A stretch of 64,000 nucleotides of DNA from Spirometra erinaceieuropaei (GCA_902702965.1 CACRXP010000071.1:412540-476539), one strand, 5' to 3'; counted from the stretch's first letter, positions 32,533-44,760 are shown. The notes: generated from the sequence alone by a model not told the origin. Numbers and translations are program-made.

Positions 32533-33420
32533 ATGCAAGGAATATTCAAATGTGGCTTGCACAGCGGGAATCTACAGGGGGCGTTATTATTGATTGAGGA
32601 TATGTACGAAGAACTGGCGAACAAAGTTCTCAATCAACTGGGAATGTCATCACAAAACCAGTCTGCTGCTGCTTCGTTGGATGTGGATTGGCGCGATGAG
32701 CAAAATGAAACACGGTTCAACTTCTGCCATGCTTGCAATCAAACATTCACAAGCTAAGACTGGAGCAGAATGACATTTACGATCAAATACTGCGGACTGC
32801 CAGTAACGGGGTTGGAGGAATCTTCTTCCTAGATGTGCCAGGAGGGACTGGCAAAACGTTCCTACTACGACTGTCTGACGGTAATTCGATCCACTAAACG
32901 ACATAGCCCTAGCACTTGTATCTCCGGAATAGCTGCAACTCTGCTACCTGGCAGAAAGCCCGTTCATACAGCTTCGAAATTGCCTTTGAACGAGCAATTC
33001 ATTGAAACTCCTGGGTGTAACATTTCCAATGCATCCGGCATGGGAAAAGTACTGCAGAAATGCAAACCTATTGTTTGGGATGAATGCTCAATGGCACAAA
33101 AAAGCGCTCGAGGTCCCTGATCGAACACTGCAGGATGTGCGAGGAAATAGCAGACCATTTCTGATGCACTGCTACTGCTTGCAGGAGACTTCAGGCCTCC
33201 ACTGCCTCGACCGACACCGGTGGACGAAATAAATGCCAGCCGTCACCACATACCCCGGAATTCTCGAGCGCGACTGGGTGCAGCAAACAATTGCCCTGCC
33301 TTCGACAGCGTCTAGAAGGACAATCCTGGCTTTAGCACACAATACGTACCGCCAACGGGTGGTCCTTACATTTTTCATAATTGGGAACGTGCTCCTTCCT
33401 CTTTCCCTTATTTCCCAATT
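32533..33420 (+). pseudogene. Helitron PIF1-like helicase region, copy 1, broken
   Basis: LIEDMYEELANKVLNQLGM at the start of the helicase region, Walker A GGTGKT encoded at 32841-32858, GIAATLLPGRKPVHTASKLP and KPIVWDECSMAQK (Walker B) around 33060-33100, then an SRPF-like block. Motifs are spread over different frames with stops, so the product is non-functional. Confidence 0.85.
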
Positions 33421-33817
33421 CATCAGATTGAGCCACAGCAACGCGTGGCAGGGTCCGGCTGGGTCCAGCAGGGTCCAGCTGGGAGTGGCCGAATGGCGCC
33501 AGCGAGTAACAGCAGACCAGCGCCAAACACGACTCCGTGTCCAGCATTCTCGCAGCCTGATCCTGTTGTAAACGACGATACGACAACAACCGTTGGAAGA
33601 CTAGTGATTTTAGGGTAAGGTGATACCATATATACCGGCGGTTGGAGAACGATTCTAGCGCAACATCCATTTACTTATCGGGATGGTACCGATGGATATC
33701 ACTTCAACGTTAAGATGATAACGCCAGTCAGTGACGAGGTAACGCACATGAAATGCAGCGCAATGAACTACAACTCCTTCCGACTTTTGATTCGACAGAA
33801 TGTAAGTAATTGCCCTT

Positions 33818-34980
33818 TTGAAATCCCGTCAATCGCTTAATCATTACAGTGTGGATATGTATGCAAAATTTGGAATTGAACGCCTGCTTCTCCGTCGCTT
33901 GAAAGAGAATAAGCTGCGCTCTGAAGACTATATTTCTTTGCATGATGCAGTTGTAAACGACGGTAATACAGATAACGTTGTAAGACTAACGCTTTTGTCA
34001 TCCACATATACAGACAGTTCACGTCATATGTTTGAGTACGCTCGAGGTGCAATTGCTTACGTTTGTCAGTACGGGCGTCCAGACCTACTCATTACATTCA
34101 CATGTAATCCAGTTTGGGGGGATATTTATCCGCTCTTACCTCCTGGGCTGTCGACAGTAAATAGGTATGTCATCTCACAGCACGTGTTTTCAGGAAGAAA
34201 CTGCAATCGCTGATGAACTTTATGGTGAAACACGAGGTGGTTGGGTCTGTGCGCTGTTGGATGTATTAGGTGGAACGGCAAAAGAGGGGACTGCTCCATG
34301 CACATATCCTGATCTGGCTCTATAACAAGATCGTTTCCAGCGAAATCGACGACGCAGTATGCGCCAAATTACCTGATATCGACGTCGACAATGATTTGCA
34401 TGAAGTTGTGGCGAAGAATATGATACATGGACCTTGGATGCACTGAATCCCAATTCTCCAACCCCCCCCCTCCCCCGACATGACAGATAGAAGTCCTTTA
34501 TACCGAAAATGATCAGCGGAAGACATCGGCAAATTGGCAACCGTACGAATGCGAATCGGTGACATAGAAGTCGGTAATCGCTGGGTTGTTTCATATTCGC
34601 CTTTGCTTTTAAAAGCAAACGCAGCTCACATAAACTTGGAACACCGTAATTTTGGGAAATGAATTAGGTACACTTGTAAGTACGTGAATAAAGGCAGCGA
34701 CATGGCCGTTTTCGGCCTGCAACACGAAAGGAGATAAAGGGATGCGGACATACAACTCGATGAAATCGCACAGTATTGGGCTGGAATATGCGTCAACAGC
34801 AACAAAGCCGTGTGGCGAATTCTTTCATTCTCCATCCATGAGCAAAGTCCAGGTGTTGCTTGCTTGCAGTACAGTTAAAGAATGGGCAATGCGTTTACTT
34901 TACAGCTGCAAATATGCATCGGGTTGCCTTGGGTCTACCGGCAACAACATTAACTGCGTCCTCCACATTAAGCCAAAGTG
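33818..34980 (+). pseudogene. Helitron Rep domain, copy 2, broken
   Basis: A longer intact start (33818-34213) encodes SVDMYAKFGIERLLLRRLKE, LHDAVVNDGNTDNVVRLTLL and FTCNPVWGDIYPLLPPG. After 34213 the frame shifts, with MNFMVKHEVVGSVRC, LLHAHILIW, NMIHGPW, SPLLLKANAAHINLEH and KYVNKGSDMAVFGLQ continuing the Rep domain. Nucleotide identity to copy 1 is high throughout. Confidence 0.87.
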
Positions 34981-35399
34981 ACGCGTTTGCGAAAACTGTC
35001 GAATTCGAAAGTGCCTACGTATTACACAGGGAATGTGTGTAGAAAATCATCTGAAGAGAGCAAACGAGGAGAGCGAGTGGACGGACACCCCCGCAATATT
35101 CAAAGGAACTGCGATAAGCAGACTGCATACCGTGCATCCCAATCTTACTTCGCATGGTGTTGGTGAATGTGCCACGTCCAGCGTCTTTCCAGCAGTTGAA
35201 ATCTGTCAACGGAGCTACGCATGCCACTTTCGGCAGTGCGTGTCAAGCTCTTCAGTTACTGGAGAACGATCAACAGTAGGACGTGTGTATTAATGACGCC
35301 TGCAACACGTCCCATCCGCATCAACTTCATGCATTGTTTGTAGTCATATTAACCGCATTCTCTCCTTCATCTCCAACAGTTCTACGCGAGAAATAGAAT

Positions 35400-36240
35400 T
35401 TGCACATGGCTGAAGATACCTTCCGTCAACTATGCAAGGAAAATTCAAATGTGGCTTGCACAACAGGAATATACAGCGAGGCGCTAACATTGATTGAGGA
35501 TATGTACGCGGAAATCGCGGACAAAGTACTTAATCAACTGGGAATGTCACCGCAAAACCAATCCGTTGCTGATTCGTTTGATGTGGATTGGCGCCATGAG
35601 CAAAATGAAACACGGTTCAACTTCTGCCATGCTTGCAATCAAACATTCACAAGCAACGACAGGAGCAGAATGACATTTACGATCAAATACTGCGGAATGT
35701 CAGTAACGGGGCTGGAGGAATCTCCTTCCTAGATGCGCCAGGAGGGACTGGCAAAACGTTCCTACTACGACCGATTCTGACGGCAATTCGATCCAATAAA
35801 TGACATAGCCCTAGCAGTTGCATCCCCGGAATAGCTGCAAATCTGCTACCTGGCAGAAAGCCCGTTCATTCAACTTAGAAATTGCGGTGAACATGCAATT
35901 CCTGTAAACTTCCAAGTGCAACATTTCCAAAGCATCCTGCATGGGAAAAGTACTGCAGACCTGCAAACCTATTGTTTGGGATGAATGCACAATGACTCAA
36001 AAAAAGCGCTCGAGGCCCCTGATCGAACACTGCAGGATTTGCGAGGAAATAGCAGACCACTTCCGATGCACTGCTACTGCCTGCAGTTAACATCAAACCA
36101 CCACTGCCTCGATCGACACCGGTGGACGAAATAAATGTCAGCCTTCACAACTTACTCCGGAATTCTCGAGCGCGACTGGGTGCAGCAAACAATGGCCCTG
36201 CCTTCGACAGCGGCCGGAAGGACAATCCTGGGTTTCGCAC
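35400..36240 (+). pseudogene. Helitron PIF1-like helicase region, copy 2, broken
   Basis: EDTFRQLCKENSN and LIEDMYAEIADKVLNQLGM, then Walker A GGTGKT at 35741-35758, KPIVWDEC near 35970 and SRPLPMHC-type sequence near 36050. Frameshifts and stops separate the blocks. The family domain is a superfamily 1 helicase fused to Rep in intact Helitrons. Confidence 0.85.
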
Positions 36241-36333
36241 ACAATACGTGCCGCCAACCGGTGGCCCTTACACTTTTTTTAATTGGGAACGTGCTCCTTC
36301 CTCTTTCCCTTATTTCCCAATTCATAAGATTGA

Positions 36334-36364
36334 GCCACAGCAACGCGTGGCGGGGTCCGGCTAG
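36334..36364 (+). terminator. Helitron 3' terminal hairpin and CTAG end
   Basis: GCCAC (36334-36338) pairs with GTGGC (36347-36351) around an eight-base loop, followed 9 bases later by CTAG and a T. In copy 1 the same hairpin is at 33432-33449, but its end reads CTGG instead of CTAG. Confidence 0.75.
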
Positions 36365-36516
36365 TTCAGAATATAAGGGGGTCGTTTTCGGAGTCCTACT
36401 ATGAGACACCCGTGTAGTTTTCTCCACTGGTTCCATCCAATATGGAGAGGGCAAGGGCAAAATAGCAGCTCAGACCACTTCTATGTGTATTTACCCCTAC
36501 ATCTGCTCCTGTGGGG

Positions 36517-37456
36517 CAGTGCGTGACCGATCTCGTGAAATGTTGGCCGAAATTCTGAAATGCGTATTTGATAGGGACGGATTACTTTGGTGGGGTTCCA
36601 GCATTGATTATCCTGCGGCATAATCCTTAAGTTCTTTGGACTCTCCAGGATGTCGGCTTTTAAATGCACTTCTTTTCAGCCTCCTGCAGAAACAAAACTC
36701 AGTAAAAAATGGCCACTTAAGTAGAATACATTTTTCACACTGATTTTCAATGATCTTATAAATTCTAATGTACTTTATAGATAACATGCATAAAATATGC
36801 GTTCTTTTACCCGTTTGTTAGGAACTCACATTGTCTTTACGTTTTATATCCGAAGAAGGTGTGTAGTTAGGTGTTGAGGAAGTTTACTGATTCCCGAATA
36901 ATTTGGAGCCTGATCAGCCGTTGCATTAGTGCTTAGCGATTTCAGTCTACAAAGTGCATGTCCTATGCCATTAAGAAAATACTACGTAGAGTTCATGAAA
37001 TTTGCAATGAATGTGAACTATGTTGTAAACTTTACAAGGGGCCATGGTAAACGAGCATGTGCGATGCTGTATGTATGGACATCTTACTGTCTTAAATATC
37101 TCATAATTAGAAACTTTTTTGAGACTGGGAGATAACCTTTCTTAGCGTATACAATGTAAACACAATGTGATTTATACCAAACGAGTAAAAGAACGCATAT
37201 TTTATGCATGTTATCTATAAAGTACACTAGAATTTATAAGACCATCGAAAATCAGTGTGAAAAATGTATGCTACTGAAGTAGCCACTTTTTAACTGAGTG
37301 TTGTTTCTACAGGAGGCCGAAAAGAAGTGCATTCAAAGGTCGACATCCTGACGAGTCCAAAGTACTATAGGATTATGCCGCACCTAAGTAATCCTTCCCA
37401 ATCAAATACGCATTTCAGAATTTCGGCCAACATTTCATGAGGTCGGTCACGCGTTG
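36517..37456. mobile_element. Foldback element A4 (about 940 bp, without clear TA flanks)
   Basis: The left arm is CAGTGCGTGACCGATCTCG and the right arm ends GAGGTCGGTCACGCGTTG. The arms are diverged reverse complements across the whole element (for example AAATTCTGAAATGCGTATTTGAT versus ATCAAATACGCATTTCAGAATTT). Flanks are GG on the left and CA on the right rather than TA, so an end may have been altered. Confidence 0.8.
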
Positions 37457-37765
37457 CATGTTGGTCACACAATCCGGCGTTTGTTCAAAAGAGCAAAAGA
37501 ACATCTGCCAGCACGGTTAGGAAAGGGTAAAATAAAGAATGTCAACGACTTTATCCTCGCTCGCATAGTAGACACAGACCACCGTTTAGACGCCAGAGAG
37601 GCCTTCCGAGTGATTTACAAGGCTTCGTCAAGCTATCAAAAATACTTGGGAAGCGCCTGTTAACTACGGCAGAAGGGTCTGCAATCAGGCCACGCGAAAC
37701 CAGTCCTATGCGGACAGAAGAACTTCATGCAGGTCCCACAGTTGTCATGGCTCAAAGTCACTAGC
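37454..37765 (+). pseudogene. Penelope-like element 3' fragment (GIY-YIG C-terminal part)
   Basis: A frame encodes VGHTIRRLFKRAKEHLPARL, IVDTDHRLDAREAFRVIYKA. It resembles the second half of a Penelope GIY-YIG endonuclease of a different family from the 2382 copy. After a TAA near 37661 the family-like sequence (AEGSAIRPRETSPM) continues in a shifted frame. The fragment begins exactly at the end of foldback A4, so its upstream part was lost or displaced. Confidence 0.7.
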
Positions 37766-38539
37766 CAACCACCTGCATACAATTACCTCTCCCGGGACCC
37801 ACCTTCCCTCTGGCGCTGACTGGAATTTTGGCGTCTCCCTCTCCCCTCCCCCTAAAACCGAGCCACAGCATAATTATCGACTCGCCCATATCTTTTGATT
37901 CGTTATTTCAATAACCATTCAAGTATACAGAGCTGAAGAGAAACTATCGAAGGCAGGCGTATAGTCGCCAAATTGAATTCTTCAAGGGAAATTTTCACAA
38001 CTCTAAGGCAGTTTTACTATGAATCAAAACAAATCCCTTCTTTTAAGCGGGATCTTGTGACACCAGTATCTGGGAAGAAACTATGTTGAAAAACTCAGAG
38101 TATCAAGTTTTACCTAGGAACTTTTAAACTACTGCAGATTTATTCACCAGAATGGTGGAGAAACATCTGCGCAAACAACCTGCTGCTTCGTGGCGAGTTC
38201 GTACAATTGGACTTTCATATTAGTGACAGTGAATACGCTGATGTTAACATGACTATTATTTCCGTTGCCGGCAGCAATACTACCGGTCATACAAGCACTG
38301 CTAAAATTTGTGTTGGTTAGATGCGGTTATTTAGCCGTACCTGATGGACACTACACAGTTGACCTACTTAATTATTTTATGTTGGTGTGATCACGCTGGC
38401 ATGGTCATGCTGTGCGTTGCGGTGTGTGCCCTGTTGGCGGCCTTGTTTCTTTGTTGCCGTTTCTATGGTTTTCAGCCCAATGCCGGTGGTCCTTCTTGAA
38501 TTGCGGTCTGTCGTCTCCTAACTTTCCCGTTGGAAGTTT
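37766..38539. other. Intron 6 segment, nothing recognised
   Basis: Probably the 3' tail of the Penelope fragment followed by unassigned sequence. No gene motif was found. Confidence 0.35.
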
Positions 38540-38790
38540 CAGGGTTAGGGTTTAGGGCTGCGGTTGAGGGTAAGGGGGGTCAGGGCTTAGGGTTAGGGCT
38601 TAGTGGTTAGGGCAAATATTTTCAAACCACTCGAAGTACAACCTCGCATGCCCAATAGCTTTTATTTTGCATACAACTACTTGAACTCGTCGCCTGTGCG
38701 TTCCCCGTCCGCACTTTTAAAAACCCCTATTACCACTCGTCCCCTATTACAGATGGCTGAGGTTCATTTACTTCAAGTGGGCTACATAAA
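38540..38790 (+). repeat. TTAGGG-like tract plus 170-bp repeat, copy 1
   Basis: GGGTTAGGGTTTAGGGC and variants are followed by CACTCGAAGTACAACC, CCCAATAGCTTTTATTTTGC, CCCCTATTACCACT and GGTTCATTTACTTCAAGTGG. The same order recurs at 42300-42500. The two parts therefore form one repeat unit. Confidence 0.7.
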
Positions 38791-38820
38791 CACATCTGAC
38801 CTTCATGCTAATACCACTGT

Positions 38821-39183
<363 letters not shown>

Positions 39184-41970
39184 TGACACTGCCAAAACAA
39201 CTGCAAAAATGTTTGCCTCACATTTTTAAATTAGTAGCAGTGTGTCATAGTGAGCTGCACCGCCGAAATGTTGACAGTAAGACCACTCGCTAATGAGGAA
39301 ATAGATGATCCGAAGAGCCTCATGTGATCGTCGTTAATTTTAAATTGTACTCTTACTCAACAATATACTGTTTTGTAGCTAAGTCCTAAAAGACAGTGTT
39401 GCGTTCTTGACCCTACTGTGTTACTATTACTGCACTAAACTTTGTTGATCTGGTTCCAATAAGTTCCTATATCGTTGGTTGCGATAGTTGATTCCATACT
39501 AATTACGGTGTCGGCAAGGCTAGAACTAAATTAGAGACAGTTGTTGAATCCTGAAGCGCAGAAAGTACCAGAAATTATAAGAGGGATTGCCATCTAGGAA
39601 ATGACTTCGCCAAAGAACGAAACTGAATGCCATAAGTAATGACACAAGCCAATGACGGTGAACATGAATTAAAGTATGTCCACCGCCAAAACCAACATCC
39701 CTGTCTCCAAAGTACTCCCATACTATCAAATCTTAGAGGTAGGCCACCTCTTTCGTTTGTCCGCAGGCATTCACTGATCTTCCATTCCCCTATGTAGACC
39801 GTCAAAGCCTCTCTGTGACACTTAACTCACAGAAAGACAGTCTGCTTTCGGGTTGGAAAGGTAATTCTTTGTCTGGATCGGTTTGTCTGACAGTGGGTAG
39901 GCGCATTCAGACCTTGCCGAATTTCTATTTGCTCTTCGGTACTATAAGTTAGGAAACTTCTTCGTCCATTTTAACTGATATAGGAAAACAGAAGTCAGGT
40001 ATTAATGGTCTAGTATAGAGAACAAGAGAATGTACAATGTTTAGGTATTACTTTAAACGAGCAGATGAACGTTTACTTCAGATGACTGTGTCATCGCACC
40101 TACGGAGACGAGGATGAATGGCGTCCGACACTTAGTCAGTTGCTCCGGTGCGCAGCTTGTGAAAACACGGCTAGTGGGGCCTGCTTTTTAAATAGGCTAT
40201 CCCTGCAACACGTGGGGCCCAATGATATCTCGGTATAGGAATTACTTATCACTTAAGGCAAATCACTTATTGGTAGAAACTGAATAAGCCTTAAATGTTA
40301 GTACAGCACACCACCAAAAAGCATTTTTAAAATTTATGATCCGGAATTGCCCAAAAGAATCAAAATCCTTGCGAACCCCTTGGAGTAGGCGATTTGCGTT
40401 TGGATACAGCAGACTGTCTACGATCAAACATCTATCGAAAGAGTCTAAAGGAGGGCTAGTAATTTGGCTACAAGTACTAACTTGTCACCAAAAGCAGTCT
40501 CACCAACAAACCTGAATCGATCTCCCCCTTACAATTTGAAAAATGTGTTGGGCTCTGCCAAAGGTGAAACGTACTGTGCTCTGAGCTCCAGCACTTTCCT
40601 TAAATTCGGCACTAATGGTGGAGATAAGTCAGGAAATACGGAGTATAGACTTGGTCGCGGTGGCTGTCCGGATATATGGCCGCCGACTGCGCGTTCTACA
40701 ACACTGCTAATCTTCCCCACATAACTGGACCACGCTCCAAGTAGAAAAACAACGATGCTGGAGATTCAAACTGGCCACCCTTGTCTAGGTTTGGCAGTTA
40801 GGCATATGGAGTCTAGCCGTTACCCTCGACACACATGGAAATCGGGTAAGGTCAGCACTGAATGACCGTCTTGTGCAACTAGGCGTCAGGTACCGCAGTC
40901 AATCCATCAAAGGGATTAGTTTCTGCTGGATGCAGTAATAACTGACAGCATAGAAGCGAATTCTTGCAAGGACTGTTTTAGGGGATGAGTTGGTCCAAGT
41001 AGTTCTGCCTGATATTCTGACAAAGAGTGAGAAATGCACCTTTAGGACAAATCCAAAGACACAAAAACTCGAACGCACTTGTAGAGCCGCTGCTTGACGT
41101 CAGCTGTGTTCGCGTGGGCTTGATGCGTGAGGCTTGTCCAATGGGTGTGGATCCCGTCACACAACCTGAGAGCCCCAGAAAACAACAGAAATTCACAGTC
41201 GTAATCTTCCTTCCAGTGCTCTTCCGGTGCATTTATAAATTAAACAGAACACTTTGTACAGCTAAGCATAGTTAAAAGGGGCGCTCCTTCTACGCTCTCT
41301 GTAAAAAGGGAATTCACGGAATATGTACTCCTCCTAGAAGACACTTTTTTTCCACGCAAAATTGATATAAAACTCTGGCGGCGAAATGGTCTACGGACAA
41401 CGTTTCACCGAATGCACTACATGTTTTGAGATATGACCTTACAGTTTTCAAATAGCTTTTCGGAAGAAGTACAAACTACTTTCTGCAAATAGTTTTTATT
41501 CATGCTCTGGAGTGACAAAAGTCGGCTGAAAATTTGTCGAGGACCTTGTAGATGTCGATAAGTACCCCCTATGTTCTGTTCTAAAATGTTCACGGTGGTT
41601 GCACCTTATTGTGAAATTAAGGTGAGACGATGCATCTGAGAGCCAGAAATCATCCGCAAACATAACAAAGTACGTTTGCCACGCACCTATGACAATAAAG
41701 ATGACGCATGACTTTACTAGGTGCATTCTCGCGATACAGGAAATCTGGACAGCGCTAGATCATTCCTACGCTATTCAAACCGGAAAGAAATCGTTCCTAT
41801 TTAGTAATTGCGCATAAACCTGCGCACATGCGGATCACTCGTGGGTCTCTGGCAAGTTTTCCTCTGGTCGCCATGGCTACGTGCCTGGCAGTGGGGTTCG
41901 GAAAAAGCACAGCGTGTAGGGTCTAGTGAGTGGGACGATGTGAGCAAACAGCCATCGAAAATTAACATAC
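39184..41970. other. Intron 6 segment next to exon 6, nothing recognised
   Basis: Frames at 40464-40724 (+) and 41027-41275 (+) / 40978-41232 (-) are open but show no known domain. Their overlapping on opposite strands suggests repeat sequence rather than exons. Confidence 0.4.
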
Positions 41971-42058
41971 AAGAGCCTGTGAACCCACCAATTATTACCG
42001 CCGTGCTTTCTTCATTGCAGCAGCTGATTATCTTGTCCATCGAAGCCTCATAGTGTAC
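41971..42058 (-). CDS. WD40 gene exon 6
   Basis: This exon is 88 nt with acceptor TTTTTCAG|GTA and donor TCTT|GTATGT, phase 1. It encodes VHYEASMDKIISCCNEES, the V-x-Y-x-x-x-x-D-x-I-I-S-C start of a propeller blade seen in WDR49/WDR64. The intron on its 3' side, towards exon 7, is the largest in the gene (11.8 kb) and holds a whole Helitron. Confidence 0.88.
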
Positions 42059-42299
42059 CTGAAAAAGCGAAAATAAAACTTTTTTCGACCCGAGAACTAT
42101 TTTTGCCATCGGTACGATAGGGCATTCCCTAAGGTGTTCAGGTTTATCAACCTGAAGGGGAGCTTACGTAGGTTTTTTGTCTATACGGTGGCTGAGGTTG
42201 CAGCCTCCAAACGTGGACGCTTTTTGGTTCGGGGACTTACGTAAGTACAAAAGTGGGTAAGATGTGGTTATGTGGCTCCACCTGATGGACACAAAATTG

Positions 42300-42500
42300 T
42301 TGGGGTCAGGGTTAGGGTTTAGGGTTACGGCAACTATTTCTCGACCACTCAAAGTACAACCGCGCATTCCCAATAGCTTTTCTTTTGCGTACAACAACTT
42401 GACCACTTCACCTGTGCTTTTCCCGTTCACAACTGTAAAGACCCCTATTACCACTGCTCCCGTATTCCAGGTGGCTGGGGTTCATTTACCTCAGGTGGGG
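42300..42500 (+). repeat. TTAGGG-like tract plus 170-bp repeat, copy 2
   Basis: GGGTTAGGGTTTAGGGTT followed by CACTCAAAGTACAACC, CCCAATAGCTTTTCTTTTGC and CCCCTATTACCACTGC, colinear with 38540-38790. It lies inside the 514-bp intron 5. Confidence 0.7.
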
Positions 42501-42572
42501 CTACGTAACCACAAAAGTGTGGAGAAAAAGACGAATTTCGGGCAAATTTTATGTAGGCACACGCAAACTGAC

Positions 42573-42786
42573 CTTGACCACCCACTCACTATGCACGTGC
42601 CATCTCAGAAACTGGACTTTCGGTTGCGTAAGCAGTTGTTCAAAGTGGACAGTCGGGAGGGAACCACTGGCCGACGACACCTTCCAGGTACGTAGGAGTT
42701 CCGCGATGTCGGTGAGGAGGAGAATGCTGACATCACCATTAGAATCGCCCCAGGCGATCACATACTGCGTGGTCTGGGGACGAATC
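42573..42786 (-). CDS. WD40 gene exon 5 (IAWGDSNGDVSILL blade)
   Basis: This exon is 214 nt: one base completing the previous codon plus 71 codons, ending in phase 0. The acceptor is CAACACAG|G and the donor is GTCAAG|GTCAGT. It encodes YVIAWGDSNGDVSILLLTD and ends HSEWVVK, matching the family's H-x-x-W-V-x-K stretch before the next blade. It joins in frame to exon 6 as WVVK|VHYEAS. Confidence 0.92.
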
Positions 42787-43689
42787 CTGTGTTGGGAAGG
42801 GATGAGAATCGGATTGGTGGGTGAACGCAGGGGTCCATGTCGTGATATGAGTAAGCTGTTTTATTTTACGATCGATTCCTACTGTTTAAAGACACTTCTG
42901 GCTACCTAATCCAATGGTGGTGTTAGGAGTTAGCTTCGTTGTACAGCGGTGTGATGTGATAAGTTACGATTTTAGGACTTTTGCCGGAGATTGGAAGCAA
43001 GCCAGAAATACCAGGGTTTACACAAAGACAGGCGACATGAAGTACGAACACCCATCGGCGGCCTGATGATGGCTGAGAGGCCCGAGACAGTCTCCTCGTG
43101 CAGGACAAAGTTTTAGAACGAATTTGCAACCACCTCCACCCCAACTCAGTTTTTTGGAATTCGGATGAGTGACAGATGCATTTGGCTACTTACTTCGCAT
43201 CTTATAATACGTTAGGTCAGAAACAGCTTCCATAGCAAATAGACGCTATGACTGTCAGCAGTTTCTCATCTACTGTCTTACTTTATCTAATTTTTCGCCG
43301 GATCGTACCATAGCCTAATAGAAATAAGTCTAGTAAAACGGAGCACGACCGCCAACTAGTGTTCTGATTTACAGTCAGAAACTTTCCTTTTAGATGTAAC
43401 TATGTGTCTCAAGGAGAATAGCTATAGGCAATCAGATTATCGTGACTGTGCTGCTATTTAAAATACTGTAGAAAATAAGTTGTTGCCCTCATAACAGCCC
43501 AATTTCTAATTTCAGGCTGGGTATTAATGTGTCCATTGAGGAAGCTGTCTTCATAAACAGCTTTCCTTTCCTTTGCGAGATCGCTGCTTGTCGCAATCCG
43601 GACATGCAGTGGTGCAGGTTTAGACTGCCGGCGAAATACTGTGGTCTATTATCGGGGCTCGCTGCGTCTCAAGGATTGTAAACGTTTGC

Positions 43690-44150
43690 TAGGCCAGAAT
43701 CAGCAAACCATGACCCACGCAGCCTGGCGTGCGCTGACAATTCTCTGGCATCTGGTTCCCTGCTGGTAGATGAGCTTTCACTCCCGCTGGGTACACACAT
43801 CGTGAGCGCGGCCGCCCAATCATCCTCCTCTTTCTGGCCGGTTGTGGTGCTCTCTTTGTTTAAAATCCTGGTTAAGCGTTTGCTTGTTGTGCACCGGGGA
43901 GTGTGGTGGTACACTAAGGTGCGGGTCCGGCCGTACCAGCCACCTAGCCCTCCCCCGCCTCCGGTTTCCTTGGCTCTGTCTTTACACCAGACTCAGGTGA
44001 GGAGGGTAGAGAGCGGTAGATGCTGCGCAAGTCTACCCTCACTATAAACCAATCCACGCTCAAGTCGTCATACCTGCCTCAACTTGCCGTGGAGCACACA
44101 GTGGACATCTTCGAACACGGCGGTCGAACTATCACACCGGGTCTCGCGTA
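43690..44150 (+). repeat. Dispersed repeat R1, copy 5 (longest)
   Basis: AACCATGACCCACGCAGCCTGG, ATCTGGTTCCCTGCTGG, CAGCCACCTAGCCCTCCCCC, TTTACACCAGACTCAGGTG, GGTAGATGC, then GTGGAGCACACAGTGGAC and GGCGGTCGAAC. It contains all blocks seen separately in the shorter copies. It lies in intron 4. Confidence 0.7.
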
Positions 44151-44591
44151 CAGCTGACCTTTGAACTGAAGGCAGTAGGACGATTATCATGCGCGGAGTC
44201 GACTGATTTCCTCCTTAATGCGATCGGTTGATTGGCGCTATCGGTCTTGTGCCGCTTATGGCCTAGAACACCAATCGAACAAGATGCAGCAGTGCTGAGA
44301 GGATTAATTTAAAAACGTTTGAAGTACATTTTTACGCTACCAGATACCGGCCGACGAGCCCTAAATAAGTCAGAGCAAGGTCACCTTTCAATCATTTCGA
44401 TAATTTAGCACAATGGCCCCTTCTATGCGGATTACCCTGTTTTACGGCCACAGCATACAGAAACACTGCCAAATGTGATACGATTTTTAGTTGTTTTTTT
44501 AGGGAGAGCAAATTTACTGCCGTCAACACTGCTAGAATGAGGCAGGGAGTTGCGATGTATGTGGATATGCTCCACGGAAATAAACTCTTAC

Positions 44592-44684
44592 CCCCAGGTT
44601 AGACAAACAGGAACAGTGTCCAACCCAATGATGCGACAGTAAGGTTCAAACGTTGTCATTTCGCAGAACTCCAGTTCCCTGTCC
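44592..44684 (-). CDS. WD40 gene exon 4
   Basis: This exon is 93 nt, phase 2 in and phase 2 out. The acceptor is CCCTTACAG| and the donor is TGGGG|GTAAGA. It encodes TGDRELEFCEMTTFEPYC and GLDTVPVCL. The D-R-E-L strand and the GLDTVPLCL-like turn are recurrent in WDR49/WDY proteins at this position. It lies 76 bp downstream of exon 3. I located it by searching for the motif expected between exons 3 and 5. Confidence 0.9.
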
Positions 44685-44760
44685 CTGTAAGGGAAGAAAT
44701 AAGATCATGTGAAATTCGCAAAGGGCAAAAAAAACAAGGCAGATAAGAAAGCTCACGCAC

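Larger units (their letters stand above)
30322..36364 (+). mobile_element. Helitron (6.04 kb) with internal tandem duplication, degenerate
   Basis: The 5' end TCTATATATATAAAAATGG is preceded by A at 30321. The segment CTCCGAAAGTACTGCACCG, followed by GATTTCGCTGAAATTTGG, resembles known Helitron 5' regions. The 3' end has a GCCAC/GTGGC hairpin (36334-36351), then GGGGTCCGGCTAG ending at 36364, followed by T. Insertion between A and T without target duplication and a CTAG 3' end are Helitron hallmarks. Internally it encodes broken Rep/helicase sequence twice (units 30995-33475 and 33476-36364). It lies in intron 6 of the WD40 gene in the opposite orientation. Confidence 0.88.

Noticed and set aside
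43058..43095. CTGATGATGGCTGAGAGGCC followed by CGAGACAGTC, hammerhead-like
   Set aside because: The GAAA box is GAGA, an extra C precedes it, and no stem I can be formed, so I do not call a ribozyme.
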